Positions 1 through 6,785 of a stretch of DNA of 14,393 bases are shown here, in pieces; the first letter of the stretch is position 1, and every line of letters starts with the position of its first letter. Position numbers and translations under genes: made by a program. This DNA is from Pseudomonadota bacterium (GTDB taxonomy: Bacteria > Pseudomonadota > Gammaproteobacteria > Xanthomonadales > Rhodanobacteraceae), in assembly GCA_021777635.1 (NCBI GenBank), contig JAJYDI010000035.1, positions 1-14,393 of the forward strand. Direction: 5' to 3'. The notes below the pieces were generated by a model, which saw only the letters and a list, made by a program, of their open reading frames with translations, did no database searches and was not told the origin of the DNA.

Positions 1-459
1 GACCGGCTGTCGCTGAAGATGCCGGTGATCGGCAACATCCTGCGCCAGTCGGCGATCGCGCGCTTCGCCCGCACTCTGGGTGTCACCTTCCGCGCCGGCG
101 TGCCGCTGGTCGAGGCGATGGACGCCGTGGCCGGCGCCACCGGCAGCGTGGTCTACGCCAAGGCGATCCGGCAGATGCGCGACGACATCGCCGTCGGCCA
201 TCAGATGCAGCTGGCGATGCGCCAGACCGGCCTGTTCCCCAACATGGTCGTGCAGATGACCGCGATCGGCGAGGAATCCGGCGCACTCGACGCGATGCTG
301 TTCAAGGTTGCCGAGTTCTACGAGGAAGAGGTCAACAACGCCGTCGACACCTTGAGCACCCTGCTCGAGCCGATGATCATGGTCGTGATCGGCATCATGG
401 TCGGCGGCATGGTCGTCGGCCTGTACCTGCCGATCTTCAAGCTGGCCGGCACATTCTGA
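1..459 (+). CDS. pilC: Type IV pilus inner-membrane platform protein PilC, C-terminal part (5' end outside window)
   Basis: The reading frame is open from base 1 and ends with TGA at 457-459, giving the last 152 residues. The first in-frame ATG (base 19) is internal, because recognisable protein precedes it. This is the second T2SSF/GspF domain: a cytoplasmic helical bundle with the family-typical FARTLGVTFRAGVPLVEA and FPNMVVQMTAIGEESGALD segments, then LLEPMIMVVIGIMVGGMVVG, the characteristic C-terminal membrane helix. Complete PilC proteins are roughly 400 residues, so about 60% is missing. PilC sits in the inner membrane and couples the PilB/PilT ATPases to pilin assembly and retraction. 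pilD follows, the usual pilB-pilC-pilD arrangement. A type II secretion GspF is the alternative, but the pilD-coaE neighbourhood favours PilC. Confidence 0.93.
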   Translation, partial: DRLSLKMPVIGNILRQSAIARFARTLGVTFRAGVPLVEAMDAVAGATGSVVYAKAIRQMRDDIAVGHQMQLAMRQTGLFPNMVVQMTAIGEESGALDAMLFKVAEFYEEEVNNAVDTLSTLLEPMIMVVIGIMVGGMVVGLYLPIFKLAGTF

Positions 460-479
460 TCCGCTGCCGCGCACGTCCC

Positions 480-512
480 GCGCCCGCCCTCGCCGAGCGC
501 GACGGCGGGCGC
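480..512 (+). terminator. GC-rich hairpin between pilC and pilD
   Basis: A perfect 9-base inverted repeat, GCGCCCGCC at 480-488 and GGCGGGCGC at 504-512, is extended inward by TCG/CGA (490-492 with 500-502) across one mismatch. It lies 21 bases after the pilC stop and about 50 bases before pilD. It is followed by CTTGCTGT rather than a T-run, so it is not a classical intrinsic terminator. It could act as a weak attenuator or mRNA-stabilising hairpin, or could be a by-product of base composition. Confidence 0.4.
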
Positions 513-562
513 CTTGCTGTCACGGGCCACGCCGCCCGCGTCGCCGACGAGGGTACCGACGG

Positions 563-1429
563 ATGTCCTTCATCACCCAGCTCTCCCCTGCCGCGCTGAT
601 CGCGTTCGTCGGCGTACTCGGCCTGCTGGTCGGCAGCTTCCTCAACGTCGTCATCCTGCGCCTGCCGGCGCGGCTGGAGCACACCTGGCGCAGCGAAGCG
701 CGCGAAATGCTGGAGCTTGCGGCGGACGATCGCGCCGCCCCGCCCCCGGGCCTGGTGCGCGAACCCTCGCACTGCCCGCAGTGCCGGCACGTACTGGCCG
801 CCCGCGACAACATGCCGCTGCTTTCCTGGCTGCTCTTGCGCGGCCGCTGCCGCTACTGCCGTGCACCGATCTCGATCCAGTACCCGCTGGTCGAGCTGGC
901 GACCGCGCTGCTGAGCGCGGCAATCGCCTGGCGCTTCGGTCCCGGTACCCAGACCCTGGCCGGCCTGGCGCTGACCTGGGCGCTGGTGGCGCTGACCGGC
1001 ATCGATCTGCGCACCCAGCTACTGCCCGATTCGATCACGCTGCCGCTGCTGTGGCTGGGTTTGCTGTTGGCACTGGGGCACGTCTTCCTCGGCGCGGCGC
1101 AGTCCATCCTCGGCGCGGCGCTCGGCTACCTCAGCCTGTGGAGCGTGTACTGGCTGTTCAAGCTGGCAACCGGCAAGGAAGGCATGGGCTACGGCGACTT
1201 CAAGCTGCTCGCGGCGCTGGGTGCCTGGATGGGCGCCGGCGCGCTGCTACCGATCGTGCTGCTGTCGTCGCTGGTCGGCGCCGTGGTCGGCAGCGCGATG
1301 CTGGTCCTGCGCGGCCGCGACCGCAGCATCCCGATCGCCTTCGGGCCCTACCTCGCCGCCGCCGGCTGGATCTGGTTCGTCGCCGGTGACACGCTGCTGC
1401 ACGCCTACCTGACCCTGTTCGTGCACTGA
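563..1429 (+). CDS. pilD: Prepilin leader peptidase / N-methyltransferase PilD
   Basis: The product has 288 residues, the normal length for this inner-membrane aspartic protease. It cleaves the leader of type IV prepilins and type II secretion pseudopilins and methylates the new N-terminal residue. Visible signatures are an N-terminal membrane helix (about residues 8-30), the cytoplasmic zinc-type four-cysteine motif C71-x2-C74 and C96-x2-C99, and the two catalytic aspartates: D148 in TGIDLRTQLLPD and D212 in GMGYGDFK. Further hydrophobic segments fill the C-terminal half. The start ATG follows a Shine-Dalgarno-like GAGGG at 549-553 with a 9-base gap. coaE starts 4 bases after the stop. The full tetracysteine set and both aspartates indicate an active enzyme with both functions. 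Confidence 0.96.
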   Translation: MSFITQLSPAALIAFVGVLGLLVGSFLNVVILRLPARLEHTWRSEAREMLELAADDRAAPPPGLVREPSHCPQCRHVLAARDNMPLLSWLLLRGRCRYCRAPISIQYPLVELATALLSAAIAWRFGPGTQTLAGLALTWALVALTGIDLRTQLLPDSITLPLLWLGLLLALGHVFLGAAQSILGAALGYLSLWSVYWLFKLATGKEGMGYGDFKLLAALGAWMGAGALLPIVLLSSLVGAVVGSAMLVLRGRDRSIPIAFGPYLAAAGWIWFVAGDTLLHAYLTLFVH

Positions 1430-1433
1430 AGCC

Positions 1434-2063
1434 ATGCCCGTCGCCCGCACACGCCCGTACACGGTCGCCCTGACCGGCGGCGTCGCGGCGGGCAAGAGCG
1501 CGGTCGCGCGCCTCTTTGCGGCGCTCGGCGTGCCGGTGCTGGACGCCGACGCCGCAGCACGCGCGGTGGTCCAGCCGGGGCAGCCGGCACTGGCCGAGAT
1601 CGCGGCGACGTTCGGACCCGAAGCGATCGCCGCCGACGGCAGCCTCGACCGCCGCTGGATGCGCCAGCGCGTCTTCGCCGACGTCGGGCAGCGCCGCCGT
1701 CTGGAGGCGATCGTGCACCCGCGCGTGCGTGCATGGATCGAGGCCCGCCTCGACGCGGTCCGCGCGTCGTACGCGCTGCTGGACATCCCGCTGCTGGCGG
1801 AAACCTGGCCTGCGTATGCCTGGGTCGATCGCGTGCTGCTGGTGGACGCGCCGCAGGCGCTGCGCCGCAGGCGGCTGATGCAGCGCGATCGCATCGACGC
1901 CGGCGACGCGCAACGCCTGCTTGATGCCCAGGCCAGCGATGCCGCGCGCCGGCAGCGGGCCGACGACGTGCTCGACAACAGCGGCGGCGAACAGGCACTG
2001 GAAAGCGCGGTCGCCGCGCTGCACGCCCACTATCGCCTGCTCGCCGCGGCTGCGGGGCGCTGA
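1434..2063 (+). CDS. coaE: Dephospho-CoA kinase CoaE
   Basis: The product has 209 residues, standard for this cytoplasmic P-loop kinase, which phosphorylates the 3'-hydroxyl of dephospho-CoA in the last step of coenzyme A synthesis. The Walker A motif is TGGVAAGKS at residues 14-22. It is followed by LDADAAARAVVQPG (about 36-49), HPRVR near the middle, the D-x-PLLAE segment that forms part of the substrate site, a basic lid (RRRRLMQRDR), and the conserved C-terminal VLDNSG. The gene starts only 4 bases after the pilD stop and has no clear Shine-Dalgarno of its own, so translational coupling to pilD is likely. pilC-pilD-coaE is a standard gammaproteobacterial order. Confidence 0.96.
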   Translation: MPVARTRPYTVALTGGVAAGKSAVARLFAALGVPVLDADAAARAVVQPGQPALAEIAATFGPEAIAADGSLDRRWMRQRVFADVGQRRRLEAIVHPRVRAWIEARLDAVRASYALLDIPLLAETWPAYAWVDRVLLVDAPQALRRRRLMQRDRIDAGDAQRLLDAQASDAARRQRADDVLDNSGGEQALESAVAALHAHYRLLAAAAGR

Positions 2064-2068
2064 GTACC

Positions 2069-2851
2069 ATGTGCCTGGCGCTGCTCGCGCATCGCGTCGA
2101 CCCGCGACATCCGTTGCTGCTGCTCGGCAATCGCGACGAGTTCCATGCCCGCCCGAGCGCCGCCGCCGCGCCCTGGCCGGAGGATCCGCGCATCGTCGGC
2201 GGGCGCGACCTGCAAGCCGGCGGCGCCTGGCTGGGCCTGCATGCCGACGGACGCTTCGCGCTGGTCACCAACCGCCGTGGGCCGCAAGCGAAACCGGCGC
2301 CGCGCTCGCGCGGCGTGCTGGTGCGCGACTACCTGCTGGGTGATACCGACGCCGCCGATTTCGCCGCGCGGGCCGCCCGCGAGCACGCCGCGTACGGGCC
2401 GTTCAACCTGCTGCTGGGCGATGCCATGGGCAACGCGTTCGGCGTCGACGGCGTCAGCGGGCACGCGTTCGCGCTCGAGCCCGGGTTGCACGTGATCAGC
2501 AACGGTCCGTGGCACGCGCGCTGGCCCAAGACCGAACGGCTGCGCGCGGGTGCCGCGGCGCGGCTCGCCGCCGCCGACGATGACGACGCCTTGCTCGATC
2601 TGCTGGCCGACAGCACGCAGCCGCCGGACGCCGCCCTGCCGGACACCGGCGTGGGCCTGGCGCGCGAACGCCTGCTGGCCCCGATCTTCATCCGCGGCGC
2701 GCAGTACGGCACCCGCGCCTCGAGCCTGGTCCGGGTACGCGACGACGGTGCCTGCGACCTGCGCGAGCGCCGCTACGGACGCGACGGCACGCCGCAGGGC
2801 GAGGCGCGCTGGCGCCGCGATCCCGGTGCGCCGCGCTGGGCGCCGGACTGA
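2069..2851 (+). CDS. NRDE/TANGO2-family protein
   Basis: The product has 260 residues, typical of the bacterial NRDE (TANGO2-like) family. The hallmarks are Met-Cys at the extreme N-terminus (MCLALLAHRV), the NRDE motif at residues 21-24, a GGRDLQAGGAWLG segment, a VTNRR stretch, SNGPWHARWPK (matching the family's SN-x-PWPK pattern) and YGTRASSLVRV near the end. The N-terminal Cys and overall pattern resemble Ntn-hydrolase folds, but I know of no proven reaction. Eukaryotic TANGO2/HRG-9 has been linked to intracellular haem handling, so a role with haem or an acyl/CoA compound is only a suggestion. The gene starts 5 bases after coaE, in the place where yacG often sits in related genomes. The family call is firm; the function is unknown. 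Confidence 0.9.
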   Translation: MCLALLAHRVDPRHPLLLLGNRDEFHARPSAAAAPWPEDPRIVGGRDLQAGGAWLGLHADGRFALVTNRRGPQAKPAPRSRGVLVRDYLLGDTDAADFAARAAREHAAYGPFNLLLGDAMGNAFGVDGVSGHAFALEPGLHVISNGPWHARWPKTERLRAGAAARLAAADDDDALLDLLADSTQPPDAALPDTGVGLARERLLAPIFIRGAQYGTRASSLVRVRDDGACDLRERRYGRDGTPQGEARWRRDPGAPRWAPD

Positions 2852-2854
2852 TCC

Positions 2855-2874
2855 GGCGCCGCGAGCGCTGCGCC
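2855..2874. terminator. Short convergent-gene hairpin
   Basis: GGCGC at 2855-2859 pairs with GCGCC at 2870-2874, with an inner GCG/CGC pair (2861-2863 and 2866-2868). It occupies nearly all of the 24-base gap between the converging NRDE-family gene and the BNR-repeat gene. There is no T-run on either strand, so any role as a two-way terminator is an inference from position. Confidence 0.25.
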
Positions 2875-2875
2875 A

Positions 2876-5800
2876 TCAGGGCCGGTCCTGGCCCTCCGGT
2901 ACCGGCCGCACCTGCACCTGATCGGGCACCGGCACGCCAATCGCGGCCAGACCGGCCTTCGCCAGACGCGCGTTGAGCGCCGTCAGCGGCCCGTTCTGCA
3001 GTGCCTGCCAACGCCGCTGCGCCGCCTCGACGCGGGCCGCGGCCGCGCCCAGCACCTGCCGCTGCGCCGCGGTCGGCGCAGCATCGGCGTAACCGGCGTC
3101 GGTCGCCAGCGCCGCCAGCTCGCCGCTGGCGTGTTCGAAGGCAGCGCTCCCGGACGCATCCGCTCCGGCGGGTTGCAGCTGCGCCGCCAGCGCGGTGATC
3201 GACCCGCGCAGCGGCGGCTCGATCGTGGAGCGCGCCTGCAACGCGGCCAGCTGCGCCGCAACCGCCTGCACCTGGCCGGTGCCGACATAGGCCTGGGCCA
3301 GACTCGCCTGCACGGCGTGCTGGAAGTCCAGCAGTTGCAGGAGGTCGGCGGCGGTCGCCGTCACCCGCGGATCCTCGGTCACCGTCAGCGGCACGCGCCG
3401 CGTGCGGCCGTCGCAGCTCAGCTCGATCGTGTAGCGTCCGGGCAGCACGAGCGGCCCGCGCGGCAGCATCGGCGTGTTCTCGCCCCAGACCGCGGCGATG
3501 CTGTAGCCGTAGCGGATCGCCAGCGGTCGCGGCTCGCGCAGATCCCAGACGAACCGGTGCATGCCCGGCGTCGCCGCCGGCACCGGCGCGGGCTTGATCC
3601 AGCCGGCTGCGAAGTAGCGATCCGCGTTGAACGGGCGTGGCGTGTCAGCGCTGCTGAAACGCCGGACGACATGGCCGGCGGCATCGAGGATCGTCAACGT
3701 CACCGGACCGCGCGTCGCGGGTCCCAGCCAGTAGTCGATCGGCGCACCGGCGGGCGGGTTCCGGCCGACCGGCGTTTCCGGCGGCAGCGGCGTGTCCTTG
3801 TTGTTGTCGGCGTGCACGCGTACCGCGGCCGCCGGCGCGAACAGGTGCAGCGGCTGATCGGCGATGCCGGGCGAAACCTCGCGCAACGGCGTGACGTCGT
3901 CCAGCACCCAGATCGCACGACCCTGGGTGCCGGCGATCAGGTCATTGCCGTGCACCAGCAAGTCGCGCACCCAGGCGGTCGGCAGATCGAGCTGCAACGG
4001 CTGCCAGGCAGCGCCGTCGTCGAAGCTGACGAACACGCCGGCATCGGTGCCCGCGTAGAGCAGGCCCGGCTTGACCGGATCGGCGCGCACCACGGCGACG
4101 AAATGATCACGTGGCAGGCCGCCGACGATCGCCTGCCAGGTCTTGCCGCCGTCGTGCGTACGAAACGCGTACGGATGGAAGTCGTCGTTGCGATGGTTGT
4201 CGACCGCGATGTAGGCCGTAGCCGGGTCGGTTGCCGACACGTCCACGCTGTCGATCCGCGCCCACTGCGGCACGCCCCGGGGCGTGACGTTGCTCCAGTG
4301 CCGGCCGCCGTCGTGCGTGACCTGCACCAGGCCGTCATCGGTGCCGATCCAGATCGTCTGCGGAGCAGACGGCGCCAACCCGATGCTGTAGATCACGCCG
4401 TAGCCGCAGGCCTTGGCGTGGGCCAGATCCACCGTGTGCCCGCAATCCCTGCTGCCCGCGACCGCGCCGGTGAGGTCGGGGCTGATCACCGACCAGTGCC
4501 GACCCTGATCGACGGAGCGGAACAGCACCTGGGCGCCCAGATAGATCGGGTACGGCGCCTGCTGGCCGATCGCCAGCGGCGTGATCCAGGTGTAGCGGTA
4601 CTTCACCCCGATCGGGCGCTTGCCGTAGCTCATCACCGGCCACGGCGAAACGTTCTCGACCTGGCCGGTGCGCGCGTTCCAGCGCGAGACGCGACCGCCC
4701 AGCCCGGTGCCGAACACGATGTCGGGATCGGCCGGATACGGCACGTCATAGTCGCGCTCGTCACCGCCGACCGGATGCCAGTCGCGGAACGTCAGCGAAC
4801 CGTAGTCGCTGCGGCTGGCGATGCCGACGGTGCCGCTGTCCTGCTGGCCGGAGTAGATCCAGTAGGGGAAGCGGTTGTCGGCGGCGAGGTGATAGAACTG
4901 CCCGGTCGGCTGGTTGTACCAGCTCGACCAGGTCCGGCCGCCGTCCATCGTCACCACCGCACCCTGGTCACTGCCGGTGATGCGGTCCTCGGGATGCAGC
5001 GGATTGATCCACAGGTAGTGGTAGTCGTCGCCGCCCGGTGCGCCCTTGGCGACGTGGAAGGTCCTGCCGGCATCGCGCGAGACACGGATCGACTGCCCGG
5101 TGGTGTAGAGCGTGTCCGGATCGCGCGGGTCGACGGTCATCCGGCTGGCGTACCAGTTGGTCACCGGCGCGTCGGCGTTGACCCGCAGCCAGTGGCCGCC
5201 GCCGTCATCCGAGCGCCACAGGCCGGTCGCCGCGGCGTTGTCGCCGCCGTCGATCGCGGCGTAGATGCGCGCGCCGGACGCGGTGTCGGTGACCGCCAGA
5301 CCGATGCGTCCCAGCGGTGCCGCGGGCCAGCCCGCGCCGCCGAGACGCTGCCAGTGCACGCCATCGTCATGCGAGACGAACAGGCCGCTGCCGGCACCGA
5401 CGATCGGCTTGAAGTAGCTCAGCCACGGATAGTTGCGGATGCTCCACAGCGACGCATAGAGCGTGTGCGGATCCTTCGGATCGGCGGCGAGATCGACCCC
5501 GCCGGTGCGGTCGTCGACGAACAGCACGTGCTGCCAGTGGCGGCCGCCGTCCGTGCTGCGATAGAGGCCGCGCTCCGCGCTAGGGCCGAACACGTGACCC
5601 AGTGCCGCCACGACCACGGTATCGGGGTGTCGCGGATCGACCCAGATCGCGCCGATGTGGCGGGTGCCGGCCAGGCCGGCGTGCTGCCAGTGGCGGCCTC
5701 CGTCGGCGGAACGATACATGCCGTCGCCGGCGGCGATGTCGTAACGCGGCTCGGGCTGGCCGGTGCCGGCGTAGATCACCTGCGGGTCGGACGGCGCGAT

Positions 5801-6091
5801 CGCGATCGCGCCGATCGAGGCCGCGCCGATGTGGTCGGTCAGCGGCACCCAGGTCCGCCCGGCGTTTCCGGTACGCCAGACGCCGCCTCCGGCGGTGCCG
5901 ATGTAATAGACCTCGGGCTGGGCGGGGATGCCCACGGCCATCGTCGCCCAGCCGCCGCGGAACGGACCGAGCAGGCGCCAGTGCAGCGCCGGCAGCAGGC
6001 GACCGGGCAGCGGCGCGGCGGCCGCTGCGGACAACGCACAGGCCACGAGCGTCAACGCAACGGGCAGCAGAAGGCGGAATCGATGCGACAT
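2876..6091 (-). CDS. Secreted Asp-box (BNR) repeat protein, sortilin/Vps10-like propeller
   Basis: The product has 1071 residues. The N-terminus is a clear Sec signal peptide: basic MSHRFR, a hydrophobic core to about residue 20, and an Ala-rich end near 26 suited to signal peptidase I. I count eleven Asp-box motifs (S/T-x-D-x-G-x-x-W/F type), near residues 75, 128, 179, 240, 294, 338, 381, 526, 592, 645 and 689. They are spaced about 40-60 apart apart from one wider gap (388-526), as in a many-bladed beta-propeller. After about 730 comes an extended segment, then a probable beta-sandwich (about 790-920, with GAPIDYWLGP, FVWDLREP and LPGRYTIEL) and an Ala/Gln-rich helical tail. Such proteins are often annotated as glycosyl hydrolase, sialidase-like or Vps10/sortilin-like. 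Asp boxes are structural, so no enzyme activity follows from them. The likely location is periplasmic or extracellular. The gene stands alone on its strand. Confidence 0.9.
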   Translation of the reverse strand: MSHRFRLLLPVALTLVACALSAAAAAPLPGRLLPALHWRLLGPFRGGWATMAVGIPAQPEVYYIGTAGGGVWRTGNAGRTWVPLTDHIGAASIGAIAIAPSDPQVIYAGTGQPEPRYDIAAGDGMYRSADGGRHWQHAGLAGTRHIGAIWVDPRHPDTVVVAALGHVFGPSAERGLYRSTDGGRHWQHVLFVDDRTGGVDLAADPKDPHTLYASLWSIRNYPWLSYFKPIVGAGSGLFVSHDDGVHWQRLGGAGWPAAPLGRIGLAVTDTASGARIYAAIDGGDNAAATGLWRSDDGGGHWLRVNADAPVTNWYASRMTVDPRDPDTLYTTGQSIRVSRDAGRTFHVAKGAPGGDDYHYLWINPLHPEDRITGSDQGAVVTMDGGRTWSSWYNQPTGQFYHLAADNRFPYWIYSGQQDSGTVGIASRSDYGSLTFRDWHPVGGDERDYDVPYPADPDIVFGTGLGGRVSRWNARTGQVENVSPWPVMSYGKRPIGVKYRYTWITPLAIGQQAPYPIYLGAQVLFRSVDQGRHWSVISPDLTGAVAGSRDCGHTVDLAHAKACGYGVIYSIGLAPSAPQTIWIGTDDGLVQVTHDGGRHWSNVTPRGVPQWARIDSVDVSATDPATAYIAVDNHRNDDFHPYAFRTHDGGKTWQAIVGGLPRDHFVAVVRADPVKPGLLYAGTDAGVFVSFDDGAAWQPLQLDLPTAWVRDLLVHGNDLIAGTQGRAIWVLDDVTPLREVSPGIADQPLHLFAPAAAVRVHADNNKDTPLPPETPVGRNPPAGAPIDYWLGPATRGPVTLTILDAAGHVVRRFSSADTPRPFNADRYFAAGWIKPAPVPAATPGMHRFVWDLREPRPLAIRYGYSIAAVWGENTPMLPRGPLVLPGRYTIELSCDGRTRRVPLTVTEDPRVTATAADLLQLLDFQHAVQASLAQAYVGTGQVQAVAAQLAALQARSTIEPPLRGSITALAAQLQPAGADASGSAAFEHASGELAALATDAGYADAAPTAAQRQVLGAAAARVEAAQRRWQALQNGPLTALNARLAKAGLAAIGVPVPDQVQVRPVPEGQDRP

Positions 6092-6159
6092 GGGGAGCTC
6101 TCGTCAAGCGGGACGCCGGGGCGCATCCCGAAGTCGCGCACCCTACTCCACCGCGTCGC

Positions 6160-6185
6160 TTTCGACACCGTGCAGCGCATCGAAA
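6160..6185. repeat. Inverted repeat TTTCGA-N14-TCGAAA upstream of the mug-like gene
   Basis: TTTCGA (6160-6165) and TCGAAA (6180-6185) form a perfect 6-base inverted repeat with a 14-base spacer in the 107-base gap between two divergent genes. It is among the few AT-containing stretches there and lies 13 bases before the proposed glycosylase start. It could be an operator. It does not match the LexA box I know for Xanthomonas (TTAGTA-N-TACTAA), and a chance repeat of this size is quite possible. I saw no other convincing promoter motif in the gap. Confidence 0.25.
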
Positions 6186-6198
6186 CCGGCGTGCGATC

Positions 6199-6723
6199 AT
6201 GGTGCGCATGGTCACTCCGCGTGCCGGCCGCCACGTGCTTCCCGATGTGCTGCGGTCCGATCTCGACCTGGTCTTCTGCGGCACCGCCGCCGGGCGCGCC
6301 TCGGCTGCCGCCGGTGCCTATTACGCCCATCCCGGCAATTTCTTCTGGCGCACCGTGCATGCCGTCGGCCTGGTCACCGGGCCGCTGGCGCCGCGCGAGT
6401 TCCGCCGCCTGCCCGAGTTCGGCATCGGCCTGACCGACCTCGCCAAGCATCACGTCGGCAATGACGGCGAATTGCCCGCGGACGCCTTCGACACGGCCGC
6501 CCTGCGACGCAAGATCCGGCGCCACGCGCCGCGCCTGCTGGCCTTCACCAGCAAGAACGCGGCACAGGCGGCACTGGGGCTGGCGACGGCTTACGGACCG
6601 CAAGCTTTCCGCTGGGGCCCGACCGCACTGTGGGTGCTGCCCTCGCCGTCGGGCCAGGCGCGACGATTCTGGGACGAGCGGCCCTGGCGCGATCTGGCGG
6701 CGGCGGTGCGCGCCTTCCGCTGA
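6199..6723 (+). CDS. mug: Mug/TDG-type G/U(T) mismatch DNA glycosylase with non-canonical motif 1
   Basis: From ATG 6199 the product has 174 residues. ATG 6208 gives 171 and is equally plausible, since neither has a good Shine-Dalgarno. E. coli Mug is about 168. The protein follows the Mug pattern: LDLVFCGTAAG (22-32), YYAHPGNFFW (41-50) matching the PFAHPANRFW-type segment, GIGLTDLAK (75-83), LLAFTSKNAA and VLPSPSG near the C-terminus. Members remove uracil, ethenocytosine or thymine from mispairs in base-excision repair. The oddity is motif 1. The E. coli GINPG, with catalytic Asn, is GTAAG here, so Ala30 replaces the Asn, and the second loop has PSPSG in place of PNPSG. Asp80 sits where E. 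coli has Lys. A Deinococcus radiodurans Mug was reported to use an Asp outside motif 1, so Asp80 is a candidate catalytic residue (inference). Confidence 0.88.
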   Translation: MVRMVTPRAGRHVLPDVLRSDLDLVFCGTAAGRASAAAGAYYAHPGNFFWRTVHAVGLVTGPLAPREFRRLPEFGIGLTDLAKHHVGNDGELPADAFDTAALRRKIRRHAPRLLAFTSKNAAQAALGLATAYGPQAFRWGPTALWVLPSPSGQARRFWDERPWRDLAAAVRAFR

Positions 6724-6771
6724 CGCTCGCCCCGCGGCCGCGCGGCGGTGGCATCATCGTGCGCTGTCGAT

Positions 6772-6780
6772 GAGGGGGGA
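6772..6780 (+). promoter_or_regulatory. Strong Shine-Dalgarno of the amidase gene
   Basis: GAGGGGGGA ends 5 bases before ATG 6786. It is the best ribosome-binding site in the window and fixes the amidase start, which also gives an intact signal peptide. Confidence 0.75.
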
Positions 6781-6785
6781 TCACC

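Noticed and set aside
514..1389. A 291-codon frame overlapping pilD on the same strand
   Set aside because: pilD in the other frame has all catalytic aspartates and cysteines; this one is Arg/Ala/Pro shadow.
5602..6198. N-terminal extension of the mug-like gene
   Set aside because: The open frame runs back into the BNR gene as Arg/Pro-rich shadow; Mug similarity begins only after 6199.
3131..6433. An 1100-codon open frame antisense to the BNR-repeat gene
   Set aside because: It mirrors the codon bias of a long high-GC gene on the other strand, is full of Arg/His/Val/Ala runs with no recognisable domain, and the opposite strand has a signal peptide and eleven Asp boxes.
6733..6742. Palindrome CGCGGCCGCG after the mug-like stop
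   Set aside because: Only a short stem can form as RNA, there is no T-run, and such palindromes are expected by chance at this GC content.
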